A stretch of DNA of 64,000 bases from Mercurialis annua. Taxonomy: Eukaryota > Streptophyta > Magnoliopsida > Malpighiales > Euphorbiaceae. A program made the position numbers and the translations under genes. The stretch spans positions 19,670,001 to 19,734,000 of the forward strand of contig NC_065575.1 of assembly GCF_937616625.2 (NCBI RefSeq), read 5' to 3'. This document shows, piece by piece, positions 62,140 through 64,000 of the stretch (position 1 is its first letter; each line of letters begins with the position of its first letter). Under the pieces are notes generated by a model. The model made no database searches, had not been told where the DNA came from, and saw only the letters and a program-made list of their open reading frames with translations.

Positions 62140-63270
62140 TTTTAGCGATATAAGGCAAATGTTTAAAAACATTACGAAGCAAATCCAAAACTTTCACCTT
62201 TTTAGCGATTTAAGCCAAACGTTTACAAATGTTACGAAACAAATCCAAATGTTTCATCTTTTTAGCGATTTAAGCCAAACGTTTACAAACACTACGAAAC
62301 AAATCCAAACGTTTCCCCTTTTAAGCGATTTTAGCCAAACGTTTACAAACGTTACGAAACAAATCCAAACGTTTTGCCTTTTTAGCGATTTAAGCTAAAC
62401 GTTTACAATCGTTACAAAACAAATCCAAGAGTTTAACTTTTTTAGCGTTTTAAGCCAAACGTTTACAAACGTTAAAAACTAATCCAAACATTTCACCATT
62501 TCAGCGACATAAGCAAAACTTTTATAAACATTATGAAACAAATCCAAGTGTTTCCCTGTTTAGAGATTTAAACCAAACGTTACGAAAAAAATCCAAGCGT
62601 TTCACCTTTTTAGCAATATAAGCCAAACGTTTACAAACATTACGTAACAAATCTAAGTTTTTCACCTTTTTAGCAATTTAAGTCAAACGTTTACAAACGT
62701 TATGAAACAAATCCAAACGTTTCCCCATTTTAGCGATTTAAGCCAAACGATTGGATTTTTTCGTAACGTTTTAAATGTTTGGTTTTGTTTCCTAACTTTT
62801 ATAAACGTTGGATTAAATTGCTAAAAAGGTGAAATTTTTGGATTTAATTTGTTTCGTAAGGTTTATAAACGTTTGGCTTAAACCGCCTTTTTTGCAATTT
62901 AAGACAAACGTTTACAAACGTTACGAAACAAATCCAAACATTTCACCTTTTTAGCGATTTAAGCCAAATGTTTACAAACGTTATGAAAGAAATCCAAGTG
63001 TTTCACCTTTTTAGCAATTTAAGCTACACGTTTACAAACGTTACGAAACAAATCCAACATTTCACCTTTTTAGTGATTTAAGCTAAACGTTTACAAGCGT
63101 TACGAAACAAATTCAAACGTTTCAACTTTTAAGCAATTTAAGCCAAACTTTTACAAACGTTACGAAAAAAACTAAACATTTCACCTTCTTAGCGATATAA
63201 GCCAAACGTTTACAAACGTTACGAAACATATCCAAATGTTTCACCTTTTTAGCAATTTAGGCCAAACGTT
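62140..63270 (-). repeat. ~1.1-kb extra cassette in a 1515-bp unit, copy 2
   Basis: Near-identical to 50520-51640 at an offset of about 11620 bp, with inverted island 6 at the same place. The offset equals one cassette-bearing unit plus six ordinary units. Confidence 0.8.
62750..62884 (+). repeat. Sat60 inverted island 6 (in the cassette)
   Basis: Almost the same as island 5, 11.62 kb further on, with the same AAACGATT left edge (62745-62752). Confidence 0.85.
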
Positions 63271-64000
63271 TACAAACATTACGAAACAAATCCAAATGTT
63301 TCACCTTTTTAGCGATTGAAGCCAAACATATACAAAATTTACGAAACAAATCCAAATGTTTCACCTTTTTTGCGATTTAAGCCAAACGTTTTCAAACGTT
63401 ACGAAACAAATCCAAACGTTTCACCTCCTTAGCAATTTAAGCCAAACGTTTACAAACGTTACGAAACAAATTCAAACGTTTCACCTTTTTACCGATTTAA
63501 GCCAAACGTTTACAAACGTTACGAAACCAATCCTAACGTTTCACCTTTTTAGCGATTTAAGGAAAACGTTTACAAACCTTACGAAACAAAACCAAAAGTT
63601 TCACCTTTTTTGCGATTTAAGCCAAACGTTTACAAACGTTACGAAACAAACCTAAACATTTCAATTTTTTAGCGATTTAAGCCAAAAGTTTACAATTATT
63701 GCGAAAGAAACCCAAAGGTTTACAAACATTACGAAATAAATCTAAACGTTTAACCTTTTTAGCGAAATAAGCAAAACGTTTCGCCTTTTTAGCGATTTCA
63801 GCCAAACGTTTACAAACGTTACGAAAGTAATCCAAACGTCTCCCCATTTTACAAATTTAAGCCAAACGTTTACAAATGTTACGAAACAAATCCAAACATT
63901 TCAACTTTTTAGCGATTTAAGCCAAAAGTTTACAAACGTTACGAAACAAATCCAAACATTTTACCTTTTTAGCGATTTAAGCCAAACGTTTACAAATGTT

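Larger units (their letters stand above)
34979..64000 (-). repeat. Sat60 satellite array, reverse arm
   Basis: About 29 kb of 60-bp monomers as the reverse complement (AAACGTTTACAAACGTTACG, AAACAAATCCAAACGTTTCA, CCTTTTTAGCGATTTAAGCC), running off the window end. For long stretches (for example 36421-37200) units are exactly 60 bp. AAACGTTT occurs twice per unit, plus AACGTT once. Frames stay open because 60 is a multiple of three: the longest (40813-41427) would give a 20-residue periodic peptide. About 35.05-37.8 kb shows no long-period copy inside the window; the rest is organised in higher-order repeats. Confidence 0.95.
45131..64000 (-). repeat. Sat60 1515-bp higher-order array
   Basis: Phased on AACCCAAAGG (or AACCCAAAAG), units start at 45131, 46646, 48161, 49556, 52089, 53604, 55119, 56634, 58148, 59663, 61178 and 63709. 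Lengths are 1515, 1515, 1395 (two monomers missing), 2533 (with cassette), 1515, 1515, 1515, 1514, 1515, 1515, 2531 (with cassette), then a partial copy. 1515 equals 25 monomers plus 15 bp, so some monomers are not full length. The 1514 unit lacks one A near 57945 (AAACCAACG). Copies look nearly identical, with private variants that let subgroups be traced. Confidence 0.93.

Noticed and set aside
37176..63655. Family of 70-204-residue proteins with a 20-residue repeat
   Set aside because: Frame openness comes from the 60-bp period. No start context, signal or conserved end is seen, and frames end wherever a monomer variant makes a stop.
6259..64000. CRISPR array
   Set aside because: Units are contiguous 99-bp and 60-bp monomers with no unique spacers, in plant-type DNA with LTR retrotransposon sequence.
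30458..64000. CENP-B box in Sat60
   Set aside because: TTTCGTAACGTTTG has the TTCG start but not the CGGG that the box needs.
30458..64000. Telomeric or interstitial telomere repeat
   Set aside because: No TTTAGGG-type tandem run was seen; TTTTTAGCG in each monomer is not a telomere unit.

Overview
The window is eukaryotic and almost certainly from a flowering plant. Its only recognisable element is the 3' end of a Ty3/gypsy retrotransposon of the Tat/Athila/Ogre type (about 3.1-6.1 kb): a purine-rich tract, a long LTR with a TATA box, and the A-rich non-coding stretch these elements carry before the 3' LTR. Nearly everything else is tandem repeat DNA. I see no credible protein-coding gene, tRNA, rRNA or CRISPR array. 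The open frames that exist are by-products of repeat lengths divisible by three (99 and 60 bp) or of an 11-bp repeat whose sequence lacks stops.

Layout. 1-1.3 kb: GC-rich, diverged segmental repeats, each holding a 43-nt hairpin. 1.5-3.1 kb: two direct copies of a ~260-bp dispersed repeat around an 11-bp GC-rich minisatellite (1971-2475), an 18-bp and a 26-bp short tandem repeat, and C and G homopolymers. 3.1-6.13 kb: the Tat-type retrotransposon 3' end and LTR. 6.26-30.457 kb: a satellite of 99-bp monomers (Sat99) with a recurrent 48-bp short form; it runs in one orientation to about 16.677 kb and in the other after that. 30.458-64.0 kb: an unrelated 60-bp satellite (Sat60), forward to 34.978 kb and mainly reverse from there to the window end, where it continues.

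Both satellites have higher-order repeats (HORs). Sat99 has an 1810-bp unit in three near-identical copies (9.41-14.84 kb), a 441-bp duplication, a ~2193-bp unit and a 1574-bp unit in two copies. Sat60 has a ~2.5-2.6 kb family (37.8-45 kb) and a very regular 1515-bp family (45.1-64 kb). Two of the 1515-bp units carry the same ~1.1-kb extra cassette, 11.62 kb apart. Six short inverted islands (~135 bp) recur at matching HOR positions.

The most interesting pattern is how strand orientation changes. In Sat60 the switches fall on the palindrome AAACGTTT, which reads the same on both strands. In Sat99 the short monomer holds the reverse complement of the centre of a CCTAA/TTAGG dyad. Small palindromes may therefore be where these satellites recombine or switch template. 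Variation between monomers is concentrated at CpG sites as CG to TG or CA, as expected of methylated heterochromatin. Whether this is centromeric, pericentromeric or knob-like DNA cannot be read from the sequence.
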